Positions 43,324 through 53,832 of a DNA stretch of 64,000 bases are shown piece after piece (position 1 is the stretch's first letter; the number at the start of each line of letters is the position of its first letter). The DNA is from Oleiphilus messinensis. GTDB lineage: Bacteria; Pseudomonadota; Gammaproteobacteria; Pseudomonadales; Oleiphilaceae. The DNA lies in NCBI RefSeq assembly GCF_002162375.1, contig NZ_CP021425.1:4109001-4173000 (forward strand). The letters run 5' to 3'. Below the pieces are notes generated by a model, which saw only the letters and a program-made list of their open reading frames with translations, was not told the origin of the DNA and made no database searches. The position numbers and the translations under genes were made by a program.

Positions 43324-44919
43324 ATGAGTGTAAAAGACATCATTGAGGCCGGTCTCACGTCCGGCAACTGGAAAACGACTGACGCAGCTACCATTGCCGA
43401 GAAGCTGACGCTGGAAGCAGATGTAGTTGTAGTTGGCACCGGCGCGGGCGGCGGCACTACAGCAGAAATTCTCAGCGAGAAAGGATTGAATGTCATTCTG
43501 GTTGAGGAGGGGCGACTCAATCGTATGAAAGATTTCAATATGAGCGAGTCGAAATCCTACCCGAAGCTATACCAGGAGGGCATGGGACGGGTAACCGCTG
43601 ACGGAGCAATCGCCATTATGCAAGGCCGCACGGTTGGAGGCTCAACCACCGTTAACTGGACTTCAAGCTTCACAACACCGGATAAAACCCTGGACCACTG
43701 GACGAACTACCACCAGCTAAAAGGGTTCACCAAAGAAGCCATGGCGCCCTGGTTTGAAAATCGCAAAAAACGTCTGAACATTGAAAAGTGGGCTGTAGAC
43801 CCCAACGCCAATAACGCCGCATTAGCCACGGGGTGTGAGGCGCTGGGCTGGAAACACGCCATTATCCCAAGAAACGTAAAAGCCTGCTGGAATTTGGGTT
43901 ATTGCGGTATGGGCTGCCCAACCAACGCGAAACAATCCATGCTGATTACTACGGTTCCGGGCGCATTGAACAATGGTGCTCACCTCGTTTATGGTGCCCG
44001 CGCTGAAAAGCTGCTAATCGAAGGTGACCAAACCAGGGCTTTAATCTGTACTGCGCTGGATGAATCAGGCACCACGCCAACCGGGCAATCTATCGAAATC
44101 AGAGCAAAACACTTTGTCATCTCGGCGAGTGCGATCGGGAGCCCGGCGCTCTTACTCCGTTCCGAGGCACCCGATCCCTATGATCGTCTCGGGAAGCGCA
44201 CTTTTCTACATCCGGTCAATGCCGCAATGGCAACGATGCCGGAAAAAGTCGATCCATTCTACGGTGCACCTCAGTCCGTTTATTCAGACGAATTCGTCTG
44301 GAAATACGGCACAACCGGCCCCATTGGTTTCAAAATGGAAGTGTCCCCATTACACCCCGGCCTGATGTCTGCCGTAATTGGCCAACATGGTGACACATTG
44401 CGGGAAGCCATGGCCGAACTGCCCCACACTCAAGCAACCATCGCCCTGATGCGTGACGGATTCCATCCCGAAAGTGAGGGCGGCACCGTCAGCCTGCGCG
44501 ATGATGGCAGCCCGGTACTTGATTACCCGATAACGGATGTCATGTGGCAAGGTTTACGGGACGCCTATCTCAAAATGGCGGAAGTTCAGTTCGCTGCTGG
44601 TGCCAAAACCGTACGTTTGATCCATCTGGACTCACCGGTATTTACCTCATGGTCACAAGCCAAGGCATCAATACAGGCATTGCCAATGGCCATCCATCGT
44701 GCCCGATTATTCAGCGCACACCAAATGGGTGGCTGCAGTATGGGGGAAAATCCGAAATCATCGGTGGTAAACAGTCTGGGAGAACACCATCAACTGCGTA
44801 ACCTCAATGTAATCGATGGCTCAACCTTCCCGACCAGTATCGGCGCAAACCCACAGCTCTCTATTTACGGAATGGCCGCAATGCAGGCAACCCACCTGGC
44901 CAATCGGTTAAGCGCCTGA
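43324..44919 (+). CDS. GMC-family FAD-dependent oxidoreductase
   Basis: A 531-residue glucose-methanol-choline oxidoreductase. The dinucleotide fold is VVVVGTGAGGGTTAE (about residues 34-48), with the FAD contact VGGSTTVNWTSSF and the catalytic His block HQMGGCSMGENPKSS, near SIGANPQLSIYGMAA at the end. It has a Cys-rich segment CWNLGYCGMGCPTNAK, as in long-chain alcohol oxidases and alcohol or sugar dehydrogenases of this family. No signal peptide is visible; export may depend on the upstream Tat protein. The substrate is unknown; a fatty or cyclic alcohol is possible. Confidence 0.9.
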   Translation: MSVKDIIEAGLTSGNWKTTDAATIAEKLTLEADVVVVGTGAGGGTTAEILSEKGLNVILVEEGRLNRMKDFNMSESKSYPKLYQEGMGRVTADGAIAIMQGRTVGGSTTVNWTSSFTTPDKTLDHWTNYHQLKGFTKEAMAPWFENRKKRLNIEKWAVDPNANNAALATGCEALGWKHAIIPRNVKACWNLGYCGMGCPTNAKQSMLITTVPGALNNGAHLVYGARAEKLLIEGDQTRALICTALDESGTTPTGQSIEIRAKHFVISASAIGSPALLLRSEAPDPYDRLGKRTFLHPVNAAMATMPEKVDPFYGAPQSVYSDEFVWKYGTTGPIGFKMEVSPLHPGLMSAVIGQHGDTLREAMAELPHTQATIALMRDGFHPESEGGTVSLRDDGSPVLDYPITDVMWQGLRDAYLKMAEVQFAAGAKTVRLIHLDSPVFTSWSQAKASIQALPMAIHRARLFSAHQMGGCSMGENPKSSVVNSLGEHHQLRNLNVIDGSTFPTSIGANPQLSIYGMAAMQATHLANRLSA

Positions 44920-44940
44920 TCTGCCCCGAAAGCGATAGCC

Positions 44941-44984
44941 TCTCCCTGAGCACGGATCACATCTGAACCTGAGTCTCAGGGAGA
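44941..44984. terminator. Hairpin between convergent genes
   Basis: TCTCCCTGAG and CTCAGGGAGA form a 10-bp stem with a 24-base loop, located between the GMC gene and the convergent DUF3080 gene. It lacks a T-run. The loop is long, so I regard it as a tentative terminator. Confidence 0.4.
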
Positions 44985-44987
44985 AAC

Positions 44988-46244
44988 CTATCCCCGACAT
45001 TGATCCAGCACCTGCTGCCATGCTTTTTGATGGCGATCAACGGCTTTTCGGAATTCAAACCATAGCGATTTGGTGTGCATTTCGGAGGCTTGATGGGGCT
45101 CTGAGTCGGAATCCGGTTCGTAATCAAAGTAGTATTGAAAATAACGCATCCAGTCCTCGGGAACGACAATCTGTTGCTGTTCAACCAGCTTTCGGAAGAG
45201 GCTGACTTCGCGGCGATACACTTGATCCAGCTTTGTCAGATAAGGCTGTACGGTGGGACCATAATAATTGAAGAGCAAGCCTTTAACTCGGACCGGCATT
45301 TTTCCGGGTACAGGGCAAATTACCCCCCTGTCCAACCGGGCTTCAATCAGAGCAGAGATCTGATTCAACCGCGCTTGATAATATCCGGCACGATGGAAAT
45401 AAAGCCCGAGACCCGGTAACACCTCCCAGAACTGGAACAACCGGATGTACGGGGTGAATCGGATTTCGGAAACTTCAAATAAGCGCTCCGACTCAATAAC
45501 GCCGGGAACCGTGGAGTTGTGCACATAGCGGGAAATCCCCCCCATATCCCATTGGGAAACAGACTGTAAGCGTGCAATGGCCTCCAGCCACTGCTCGAAT
45601 AAGCCGAGATAATCCGGACTCAACAGATCCGGTAACGCCCCCTCCAGCAAAGACTCAAACTCACTATCAGACTGACCCGCCCCCACTCGTAAATATCGCG
45701 CAAGCTCAACGCTACCGAAACTGCTATTCCAGATGACGGTGGCAAGTTGTTGCTTTTTTTGCTGCTGAAGTTCGAGCAAACCGGAAAGAAAGGCCTGTTT
45801 TTCAGTGGTCGAGAAGTCGGCATCCAGTGTAGAGGCCATACAGGCATAAAGCGCATGAAACAAGCGACTCTCGTAGTCCAGTCGACGTGAGGCGTGCATG
45901 ACTTTACCCAGCACAGAATTTCGTTCACCAATTAAAACCTGCAATTCACAGCCATAGAGGTCAGCAAATTGCAGTAAGCCAATGGTAATCGGTGGGAGCT
46001 CGAGAAGTGTATCGCGACGTTCAGGTCTCGGCGGCAGATATCTGAGTCTCGCCTGAAGGGTATCTCGATCCTCGCCAATGTCTTGCAGATCCAGATCAAA
46101 CGTGCCTTCTACACGATTTAAGTACTCGTCAAATACCGCGAGATCATTCGGTTTCTGCTGACACCCTAACAGTGTCAGCACCAAGCAGCCAGCCAAAGCT
46201 GACTGCAGAGAGGCCAGCCGTTTTAGCGCGTACCAATAAGCCAC
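44988..46244 (-). CDS. DUF3080 lipoprotein
   Basis: A 418-residue protein with a lipoprotein signal peptide ending in LTLLGC at about residue 28. The remainder matches the DUF3080 family of unknown function: PPRPERRDTLLELPPITIGLLQF, in short LLELPPITIGLLQFADLYGC, and VKGLLFNYYGPTVQPYL. It is soluble, helical, and should be anchored to a membrane in the envelope. Its start overlaps the end of mtnC by 22 bases on the same strand, so it may be co-transcribed with the mtn genes; this seems incidental and not functional. Confidence 0.82.
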   Translation of the reverse strand: MAYWYALKRLASLQSALAGCLVLTLLGCQQKPNDLAVFDEYLNRVEGTFDLDLQDIGEDRDTLQARLRYLPPRPERRDTLLELPPITIGLLQFADLYGCELQVLIGERNSVLGKVMHASRRLDYESRLFHALYACMASTLDADFSTTEKQAFLSGLLELQQQKKQQLATVIWNSSFGSVELARYLRVGAGQSDSEFESLLEGALPDLLSPDYLGLFEQWLEAIARLQSVSQWDMGGISRYVHNSTVPGVIESERLFEVSEIRFTPYIRLFQFWEVLPGLGLYFHRAGYYQARLNQISALIEARLDRGVICPVPGKMPVRVKGLLFNYYGPTVQPYLTKLDQVYRREVSLFRKLVEQQQIVVPEDWMRYFQYYFDYEPDSDSEPHQASEMHTKSLWFEFRKAVDRHQKAWQQVLDQCRG

Positions 46245-46936
46245 TGGTTGACTTCATCAAAATCCCGCGCAACCTCATATTGCGCTCCAGCAGCGGGTAT
46301 CTCCCCGTCCCGGACAAGCCACACAGTCTGCATTCCAGCGGCTGAAGCGGCTTCAAGCTCGGCTTCAATATCACTCAAAAAAAGTACCTGTTCTGGAGTG
46401 ACCCCCAATTCCGACAGAATGTTACGGTAAGACTGAACTTCACGCTTGGCGCCGATATGCGTGTCAAAGTAACCTTTAAAACAGGGTGTCAGATCACCGA
46501 ACTCACTGTAACCGAAAATAAGTTTTTGTGCCGCTACGGAGCCCGAAGAATAGACATACAACGCCATACCCGTTTCCGCCCATGCGCGCAGATTGGCATT
46601 GGCATCAGCATAAACATGTCCCTTGAAGTGACCTTGTTCATAGCCTTCTTGCCACAACAAGCCTTGCAATGTTTTCAGTGGCGTGATCTTCTGATCATCC
46701 TGAATCCATTGCTGCAACTGCGCTACAACGCCATCGATATTATCGTCAGGGAGGCCGGCTAACGCGACCACGTCAGCCAACAAAGCCGCGACATCTTCAC
46801 GCGCCTGATTCTGCTGAACAAATCGCGCCATATGCTCTGCCGCATAGGGAAACAATACTTCGTGGACAAAACGAATACTGCTGGTTGTCCCCTCTATATC
46901 CGTTACGATTGTGCTAATTTTAGGTCCTGAGGTCAC
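46223..46936 (-). CDS. mtnC: Enolase-phosphatase of methionine salvage
   Basis: A haloacid-dehalogenase-fold enzyme (E1) that enolises and dephosphorylates 2,3-diketo-5-methylthiopentyl phosphate. The nucleophile region reads IVTDIEGTTSSI with the typical TTS, followed by the HAD motif II in YVYSSGSVAAQ and motif III/IV in GAKREVQSYRNI and LFLSDIEAELEAA. At 237 residues it is standard. Its start overlaps the mtnD stop by four bases (ATGA), and mtnD overlaps mtnB likewise: a compact mtnB-mtnD-mtnC operon. Confidence 0.95.
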   Translation of the reverse strand: MTSGPKISTIVTDIEGTTSSIRFVHEVLFPYAAEHMARFVQQNQAREDVAALLADVVALAGLPDDNIDGVVAQLQQWIQDDQKITPLKTLQGLLWQEGYEQGHFKGHVYADANANLRAWAETGMALYVYSSGSVAAQKLIFGYSEFGDLTPCFKGYFDTHIGAKREVQSYRNILSELGVTPEQVLFLSDIEAELEAASAAGMQTVWLVRDGEIPAAGAQYEVARDFDEVNQWLIGTR

Positions 46937-47484
46937 TGCACCAGATCCTCGAACGCGGGGAATCGTGTGGCAATATCACTCCCGGTAAAGTCCGCTACCC
47001 AGCCCTCAGGATTGGAAAACAAACGGATACAGGTAAAGCTTGGCTCAGGTCCCATGTCGAACCAGTGTGTCGTGCCATCCGGGACACTGATTAAGTCATT
47101 CTGCTGGCACAGTACGACATAAACCTTGTCTTCCATGTGCAAATAAAACAGTCCCTGGCCACCGACAAAAAAACGCACTTCATCTTCAACATGGCGATGC
47201 TCAGATAAAAACTTCTGGCGGAAGGCATCTTTATCCGGATGTGCCGGAGAGAGACTAACCACGTCAGCCGTTGTGAAGCCACACTCGCCTTTCAAACGCT
47301 CAACCTCACCGGCATAAGCTTCCAGAATCTCATCCTGGCTTGCACCAGCTTCAAGCGTCCGGGTCGGCCAATGCTCAAAACGCACGCCTTTCTCGTTGAG
47401 CAAGGTGGCAATCTCGGCACTGTCTTCGGTGACAGTTACCGGGTTCACCGGGTCATTTTCGTTATAGATTCTTAATACGGTCAT
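46933..47484 (-). CDS. mtnD: Acireductone dioxygenase
   Basis: Oxidises acireductone to the keto acid of methionine, using Fe(II) or, off-pathway, Ni(II). The cupin metal site is seen as HRHVEDEVRFFVGGQG (His, His, Glu) with the fourth ligand, a histidine, in GTTHWFDMG. At 183 residues the size is standard. It sits between mtnB and mtnC with four-base overlaps on both sides. Confidence 0.95.
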   Translation of the reverse strand: MTVLRIYNENDPVNPVTVTEDSAEIATLLNEKGVRFEHWPTRTLEAGASQDEILEAYAGEVERLKGECGFTTADVVSLSPAHPDKDAFRQKFLSEHRHVEDEVRFFVGGQGLFYLHMEDKVYVVLCQQNDLISVPDGTTHWFDMGPEPSFTCIRLFSNPEGWVADFTGSDIATRFPAFEDLVQ

Positions 47485-48107
47485 TTGCTAATCCTGATCA
47501 TCTGAATTTCACATTCAATCAAAAACTCAAGCGCTTCGATATGGCGCAAACATTCCTCCATATCCTTGCCCCAGGTGTAAATTCCGTGCCCACGAATAAA
47601 ATAGGCCGGGGTTTCCGGTCTGGCCGCAAGATACTCCCGGGACAGTGCTGCCAGTGCCGGGATGTCTTGGGTGTTGGCGAAGACAGGCAAGACAATTTCA
47701 CCCTCGTGGGTTAACTGTCCGGCAAAGGCTTTTTGCAGTTCATAATCGGCAAACGTAATATGATCCTGCTCACTGAGGTAACGCGATAACACGGTGGCGT
47801 TTACAGAATGGGTATGGAGTACGGCACCAACATCAGGATACAGATCGTAAACCACCATGTGCAGCAATGTCTCCGCAGACGATCGACAGTCACTCTGAAC
47901 AGCCTCGCCATCCAGATTGACCACCATTACATCATCATTACCCAATTTGCCTTTATGCTTGCCTGAAACGGTTATGGCGATATGTTGGTCGTCGATTCGC
48001 GCTGAATAATTACTGCTGGTTGCCGGGGACCATCCTCGCTGATAGAGAAATTGCCCGGCTTGAACAATTTCCGCTGCTTTTTGTGCGTAACAAGTGATAT
48101 CGAACAC
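47481..48107 (-). CDS. mtnB: Methylthioribulose-1-phosphate dehydratase
   Basis: A class II aldolase-fold dehydratase in methionine salvage. The metal site is HTHSVNATVLSRY, with the GHG of YFIRGHGIYTWG and the N-terminal block GWSPATSSNYSARI. The 208-residue length is normal. First gene of mtnB-mtnD-mtnC. mtnA and an MTA nucleosidase or phosphorylase are not in this window, so the upstream part of the pathway must be encoded elsewhere. Confidence 0.93.
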   Translation of the reverse strand: MFDITCYAQKAAEIVQAGQFLYQRGWSPATSSNYSARIDDQHIAITVSGKHKGKLGNDDVMVVNLDGEAVQSDCRSSAETLLHMVVYDLYPDVGAVLHTHSVNATVLSRYLSEQDHITFADYELQKAFAGQLTHEGEIVLPVFANTQDIPALAALSREYLAARPETPAYFIRGHGIYTWGKDMEECLRHIEALEFLIECEIQMIRISK

Positions 48108-48190
48108 GCGTCTTCCTCCAGTTAAGGCCTTATTATAGAGCCATTAATCGGGCAATTCACGTAAAAGGATTTAAAGCTGTACAGGAAGGT

Positions 48191-48226
48191 AAAAAACAGC
48201 TCTCTAGGTATTTCGAGCTGTTTTTT
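48191..48226. terminator. Bidirectional terminator after the CoA-transferase gene
   Basis: AAAAAACAGCTC and GAGCTGTTTTTT form a 12-bp stem with a 12-base loop. On the minus strand it ends the CoA-transferase transcript and lies just upstream of mtnB. Confidence 0.85.
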
Positions 48227-48259
48227 GGCACATCGAAACTAGGGTCTGTTCTATGCAAA

Positions 48260-49441
48260 TCAGATGCGCTTGATAACCCTTTGTTTTTGGAGCGACTCGA
48301 TCTGCTCTTCCGAATACTTCAAGCCTTCCAGAATGGCTGCAGTATGGGCGCCGAGTATAGCGCCCGGTTCTTCCACTGCACAGGGGGTTTCGGAGAACTT
48401 GATCGGGAAACCAATTTGATCAATTCCCCCTTCCCCACCAACCTGGATCACCATATTTCGTTCAACCATCTGGGGATGTTTGACAGACTCGTCCAAGTTC
48501 AGCACCGGCTCGATACAAACATCTTCTTTGGCAAAGAATTCGGTCCAATACACCATGTCCTCTGACTTGATTTTTTCTGCCAGCATCGACTTGAATGCGG
48601 CCTGATCTTCAGGTTTTTGACTTAAAGCCTGATTCATCCGATCAGGGCACTCCAGCAACAGACAGAGTTTCTGGACAAACTGAGGCTCCAAACCACCTAC
48701 CGATAAAAATCGGCCATCCTTGGTTTCATAGTAATCGTAAAAACCGCCACCGTTCAGATACTCTTTCTCTGGCGCAGGTACGGGTGCACCCGCAAGGAAC
48801 CCTGCCCCACTCATGGCGTTCAGGCTGAATGCCGCATCTGTCATGCTGATATCAATGTGCTGTCCCACACCGGTCGCCGAGCGCTGGATAACTGCCGCCA
48901 GAATGCCCATCACTGCATGATGTGAACCACCCGCAACATCAGCAACCTGAAAACCCAGCGGTACCGGGCCGGATTCAGCGCGGCCGGAATAACTGGACAA
49001 GCCGGACAACGCCAAATAGTTGATATCGTGGCCCGCGCGATCTTTATAAGGTCCAGTTTGGCCATACCCGGTAATCGAACAGTAAATCAGATTCGGGTTA
49101 ATTTCTTTAAGTTGCTCATAGCCCAAGCCCAACCGCGCCATCACGCCGGGACGAAACTGTTCAACAACGATGTCGTACTCGGCAACCAACTGTTTCACAA
49201 TCTCGATACCTTCAGGTTTCTTCAGGTCAATCGCGATCGATTTTTTGCCCCGATTCAAATAGCCATGGGCCGCCGAAACCTTACCGACCATTGGCGGCAA
49301 TACCCGGACTAAATCCAGGCGCGTGGGGGATTCCACGCGAACCACTTCTGCCCCCATATCCGCCATCAGCATTGTGGCGTAAGGCCCCGGCAGTAGCGTT
49401 GAAAAATCCAGTACTTTTAGATTGTTTAACGGCCCGCTCAT
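48260..49441 (-). CDS. CaiB/BaiF-family CoA transferase, alpha-methylacyl-CoA racemase-like
   Basis: A 393-residue family III CoA transferase-fold protein. Fold signatures are LKVLDFSTLLPGPYATMLMADMGAEVVRVE, in short LLPGPYATMLMADMGAE, and YLNRGKKSIAIDLK. AGHDINYLALSG with a conserved Asp, and GFQVADVAGG, resemble alpha-methylacyl-CoA racemases (AMACR), which invert the methyl centre of branched acyl-CoAs for beta-oxidation. A true CoA transferase cannot be ruled out. It is divergent from the AraC-type regulator at 49658, which may control it. Confidence 0.82.
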   Translation of the reverse strand: MSGPLNNLKVLDFSTLLPGPYATMLMADMGAEVVRVESPTRLDLVRVLPPMVGKVSAAHGYLNRGKKSIAIDLKKPEGIEIVKQLVAEYDIVVEQFRPGVMARLGLGYEQLKEINPNLIYCSITGYGQTGPYKDRAGHDINYLALSGLSSYSGRAESGPVPLGFQVADVAGGSHHAVMGILAAVIQRSATGVGQHIDISMTDAAFSLNAMSGAGFLAGAPVPAPEKEYLNGGGFYDYYETKDGRFLSVGGLEPQFVQKLCLLLECPDRMNQALSQKPEDQAAFKSMLAEKIKSEDMVYWTEFFAKEDVCIEPVLNLDESVKHPQMVERNMVIQVGGEGGIDQIGFPIKFSETPCAVEEPGAILGAHTAAILEGLKYSEEQIESLQKQRVIKRI

Positions 49442-49657
49442 ATCGATCTCCCCTGTGTGGCTATTGTTTTGAATAGGATGTTATCGGCCAACGATAAAAA
49501 TAACCGCAGCACCGTTCAATGGTCAGTTTTTTCATCCGCATTGGCCGAATACATCATCCTCTGGTTGCGTCTGTAATCACACACTCGGTATTATAGAGCT
49601 ACAACGCGATAACCCGGAGGTTAGTGCGATCAGGAATCGATCAACTGTGGACAGGAC

Positions 49658-50677
49658 ATGAATAAACTGACAGTTTCACAACATTTTGTGAAAGCGGCCT
49701 TAAGCGGTGCAAACTCCAAAGGATTTGATCTGTCACGGCTACTGCAAAAAGCAGGCATTCAACCTGACTTGCTGGACCAACCCAAAGCCCGAATACCGGC
49801 CCGTCAGTATGCGAAACTCATGCAGATTATCTGGGTCGATATGCAGGATGAATTCATGGGATTCAACCGGCAACGGAGCAAGCCCGGCACATTTGCGATC
49901 ATGTGCCAACTGGCCATTCACTGCTCCAATCTCGAAAAAGTATATCGCCGGGCCTCACAGTATTATTCATTGTTCGAAACGCCGGTCGCCATCAAACTGT
50001 CCCTTCACGAACAACAAGCGACCCTCACCATTGAAGCGGCGGCACCGTTAAAAGATCCCTACCACTTTCTGCAGGAAAGCCTGTTGGTCATCTGGCACCG
50101 CCTGAGTTGCTGGTTAATAGGACAACGTATTATCCTCGACGAAGCCTTTTTTAACTATGCCAAGCCTGAGCACGGCGAAGAATATCAAAAAATCTTCTAC
50201 TGCCCATTGCGCTTCGATGCCGAGAAATCCGGTTTCAGTTTCCATCGGCGCTATCTCGACATGCCACTTATCCGGGATGAACGGGAATTACGCAATTTCC
50301 TGAAAACGTCTCCCGCAGATTTACTGGCGCGCCCGGACGACAATCACAGTTTTACTGCGCAAATCAGGACACTGATCGGGAAAGACTTTACCGCCGAAAC
50401 CCCGGACTTTGAAAGCCTGGCCCAGGAGCTGAACCTCAGCCCGCAAACCCTGCGCCGACGCTTGAAAGACGAAAATACGTCCTATCAGGAAATTAAAGAC
50501 CATATGCGTAGAGACATTGCGATCTACCACCTCTGCCGACGGGAATTGTCTATTAATGACATTGCTGAGCTGGTGGGTTTCACTGAACCGAGCACATTCC
50601 ACCGGGCCTTCAAAAAATGGACGGGTGTGACACCGGGCGCCTATCGTGAAGGCGAACGCGAGAAAGAAGAAGCCTGA
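49658..50677 (+). CDS. AraC-family transcriptional regulator
   Basis: A 339-residue activator-type regulator. The N-terminal ligand-binding domain (about residues 15-200) is of the Arabinose_bd type found in OruR/ArgR-like pseudomonad regulators. The C-terminal tandem helix-turn-helix (about residues 235-335) has LAQELNLSPQTLRRRLKDE as the first helix pair and INDIAELVGFTEPSTFHRAFKKWTG as the second, in short VGFTEPSTFHRAFKKW. It is divergent from the acyl-CoA racemase-like gene, suggesting control of acyl or hydrocarbon degradation, which is inference. Confidence 0.88.
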   Translation: MNKLTVSQHFVKAALSGANSKGFDLSRLLQKAGIQPDLLDQPKARIPARQYAKLMQIIWVDMQDEFMGFNRQRSKPGTFAIMCQLAIHCSNLEKVYRRASQYYSLFETPVAIKLSLHEQQATLTIEAAAPLKDPYHFLQESLLVIWHRLSCWLIGQRIILDEAFFNYAKPEHGEEYQKIFYCPLRFDAEKSGFSFHRRYLDMPLIRDERELRNFLKTSPADLLARPDDNHSFTAQIRTLIGKDFTAETPDFESLAQELNLSPQTLRRRLKDENTSYQEIKDHMRRDIAIYHLCRRELSINDIAELVGFTEPSTFHRAFKKWTGVTPGAYREGEREKEEA

Positions 50678-50695
50678 TTACAATTTCTGGCCAGG

Positions 50696-51766
50696 TTACA
50701 TCACCTGGCTAGGTTGCTTTTTTTTACTGGGTTTCTGCGCTTTCATCTCATACAAACGCTGGTCGGCAAGTTTCAAAATATTTTTGCTGTCGATCACCGC
50801 AATTTGATCTGTTGCCGCTTCACCATAACTAATATGAACCGGGACGGCTTGCTCATGGTAGATCAGCGGCGTTTGCGCCAAATGCTCTTTGATTCGCTGC
50901 GCGATCAATTTCGCTCCTGCCCCATCCTGATTGGGCAGGATAATCACGAATTCATCCCCGGCGAAACGAAACGCGGTATCCCCGATCCGCACCATTTCCG
51001 TGAGATTCTCGGCAACAAATTTCAAATAGGCATCACCACAATCATGGCCATGATTATCGTTAACCTGTTTGAAATCATCACAATCAATAAACAACACCGC
51101 AAGCACCGAATCATGCCGACGACACCGGCTCAATTCTTTCTCCAGCGTCTCTTCCATTTCCCGACGGTTCTTCAACAACGTTAAAGGATCACGGGTCGCC
51201 AGGAAACTCACGCGCTCCCGAGCCACAACACTCGCCAGACAAATTGAGGTTTTCACAGCCAACTGACGTAAAAAGAAGCGATCTTTACTGGGCTCATAGC
51301 GGACAATATCTTCCGACCCCAGATTCAAACTGCCAATCAATTTGCCATCCACAATCAAAGGCAAAACTGCCAGTGAGGCGACATGCTCAAGGGTGAAACC
51401 GGGGGCCAGTAATCGATAGAACTCCAGATCCTCATTCACCAGAATGGGTTCCCGGGAACTTTGGGTAATGCGCAGAAAGTCGAGGGTATCTGCGATATGA
51501 ACTTCATGCAAAGGCATTTGCGGCAGATTGGACAACCCCGCAACATCATTCGTCACGGCTTTACGGGTGAGCGTGAGCCAGACATACTCGATATCAAAGG
51601 AATCCTGCACCAGCCGAAGCACTTTTTCGAAAAAGTCGCGACTATGGGCAATATTCATAATCTGGACTTCAATCTCAAACAGTTTGCTGGCAATCTCTTC
51701 ATTCTTGCGCGCCAACTGTATTAGTTCTTCGACACCCGGCAAATTTGAAGTGTCCTGTTTGCTCAT
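50696..51766 (-). CDS. DUF484/GAF-like sensor diguanylate cyclase
   Basis: A 356-residue cytosolic signalling protein. The N-terminal half (residues about 15-180) is a GAF-like/DUF484-like sensor domain, and the C-terminal half is a GGDEF domain (about 190-345). The active site reads FAGDEFVII (an AGDEF variant common in active enzymes), and the product-inhibition motif RIGD stands five residues before it, so feedback control by c-di-GMP is likely. No EAL domain is present. It is on its own transcript, convergent with the AraC gene. The ligand of the sensor domain is unknown. Confidence 0.9.
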   Translation of the reverse strand: MSKQDTSNLPGVEELIQLARKNEEIASKLFEIEVQIMNIAHSRDFFEKVLRLVQDSFDIEYVWLTLTRKAVTNDVAGLSNLPQMPLHEVHIADTLDFLRITQSSREPILVNEDLEFYRLLAPGFTLEHVASLAVLPLIVDGKLIGSLNLGSEDIVRYEPSKDRFFLRQLAVKTSICLASVVARERVSFLATRDPLTLLKNRREMEETLEKELSRCRRHDSVLAVLFIDCDDFKQVNDNHGHDCGDAYLKFVAENLTEMVRIGDTAFRFAGDEFVIILPNQDGAGAKLIAQRIKEHLAQTPLIYHEQAVPVHISYGEAATDQIAVIDSKNILKLADQRLYEMKAQKPSKKKQPSQVM

Positions 51767-51968
51767 TCGCGTTTTTGTGGAACCTGCTGTTCGCTACACC
51801 CTAAACCATTTTCATATAGTGTAGTCAAAGTTTTCAGGAATTACCGTAACAATACGTGATAGGATAGATACATCAGATACAAGCCTGAAAACCGCCCGGC
51901 TTGCGTCAACTTTGGACGCTACCGCAATCCGATTAGTGTCAAAAATTTGATTTATTTCTCGTTTAGGG

Positions 51969-51997
51969 TTGACGCTCCTGAATTCGAAATGTAATAT
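51969..51997 (+). promoter_or_regulatory. Strong sigma-70 promoter of the initiator tRNA genes
   Basis: TTGACG and TAATAT separated by exactly 17 bp, followed by a GC-rich discriminator (ACGCGCC), the pattern of stringently controlled stable-RNA promoters. It lies about 130 bases before the first tRNA. The rest of 51767-52128 shows no other gene. Confidence 0.8.
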
Positions 51998-52128
51998 ACG
52001 CGCCATCTTGAACGGGAGGCAAAGCAGCCCGAAACAAGACACCATCGAGTTCAGAAAAATACAAAGCAACTCAATGGGTTGAGCCCGATAACCAGACGGG
52101 AACAATCAAAACGAATTACGCAGCTTGA

Positions 52129-52205
<77 letters not shown>

Positions 52206-52214
52206 ACTCAGCTG

Positions 52215-52242
52215 AAAGGCCAGTTCGAATACTGGCCTTTTT
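52215..52242 (+). terminator. Hairpin between the two initiator tRNA genes
   Basis: AAAGGCCAGT and ACTGGCCTTT with a six-base loop, followed by TT, lies right after the first tRNA. It looks like a terminator or processing signal; readthrough would be needed if the second tRNA relies on the same promoter. Confidence 0.7.
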
Positions 52243-52337
52243 AGCCTAAATCATTGCCTGATCAATCATCTTAATGATCACAATGTGTTGAGCCCGCCAA
52301 CCAGACGGGAACAATCAAAACGAATTACGCAGTTTGA

Positions 52338-53312
<975 letters not shown>

Positions 53313-53319
53313 CGCGTTC

Positions 53320-53832
53320 AACGTAATATTCGACAGCATCACAGAACTTTACCCAATATTTACTACTGTGATCCAAGTTGCCACAACAAATTGGCCAAGA
53401 TTTGAACCACAAACAAAATCCAATATCAGGTCAAAGTTGATTGAACTAATAAACACTAAGTCTTTTATCCTAAAAACAGAATTGAACCTTGCATATGTCG
53501 TTAAGTTATTTGCAAAAGAAAATTCTGTTGAAAGCCAAACAATATTGACAGAACTATACCGATCAAACACTGACAGCATGTTGATAAATTTCGTTGTTAC
53601 TCAGGCAATGGCTAAGTGGAAGACTCACTACTGGCTGTCTGAATTAAGACGAATGTTCCCAACAATGACGCCATGGCAAAGAAGGCTATTCATCGTTTCT
53701 TCATATTTGCTTGGTGATGAAGGAAAGCACTGGATCGAACACAATAAAGCGAAATTCACCTTCATAGACGCGCTATATCGTACTTGGGGAGCAAAAAGGA
53801 AAAGCGCATCTAACTTAGAGGATGCACTATGA
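53320..53832 (+). pseudogene. 5'-truncated C-terminal part of a probable reverse-transcriptase-like defence protein
   Basis: An open frame without a credible start gives about 170 residues of C-terminal sequence. It reads from NVIFDSITELYPIF through ELRRMFPTMTPWQRRLFIV and SYLLGDEGKHWIEHNK. This tail resembles, from memory, the C-terminal helical domain of long RNA-directed DNA polymerase-like proteins of bacterial defence islands; no polymerase motif is present because the front is gone. The first possible start is GTG at 53368. The sequence abuts the broken end of the recombinase, so one deletion may have cut both genes. It overlaps the next gene by four bases (ATGA), so the two were coupled. 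The family call is tentative. Confidence 0.5.
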
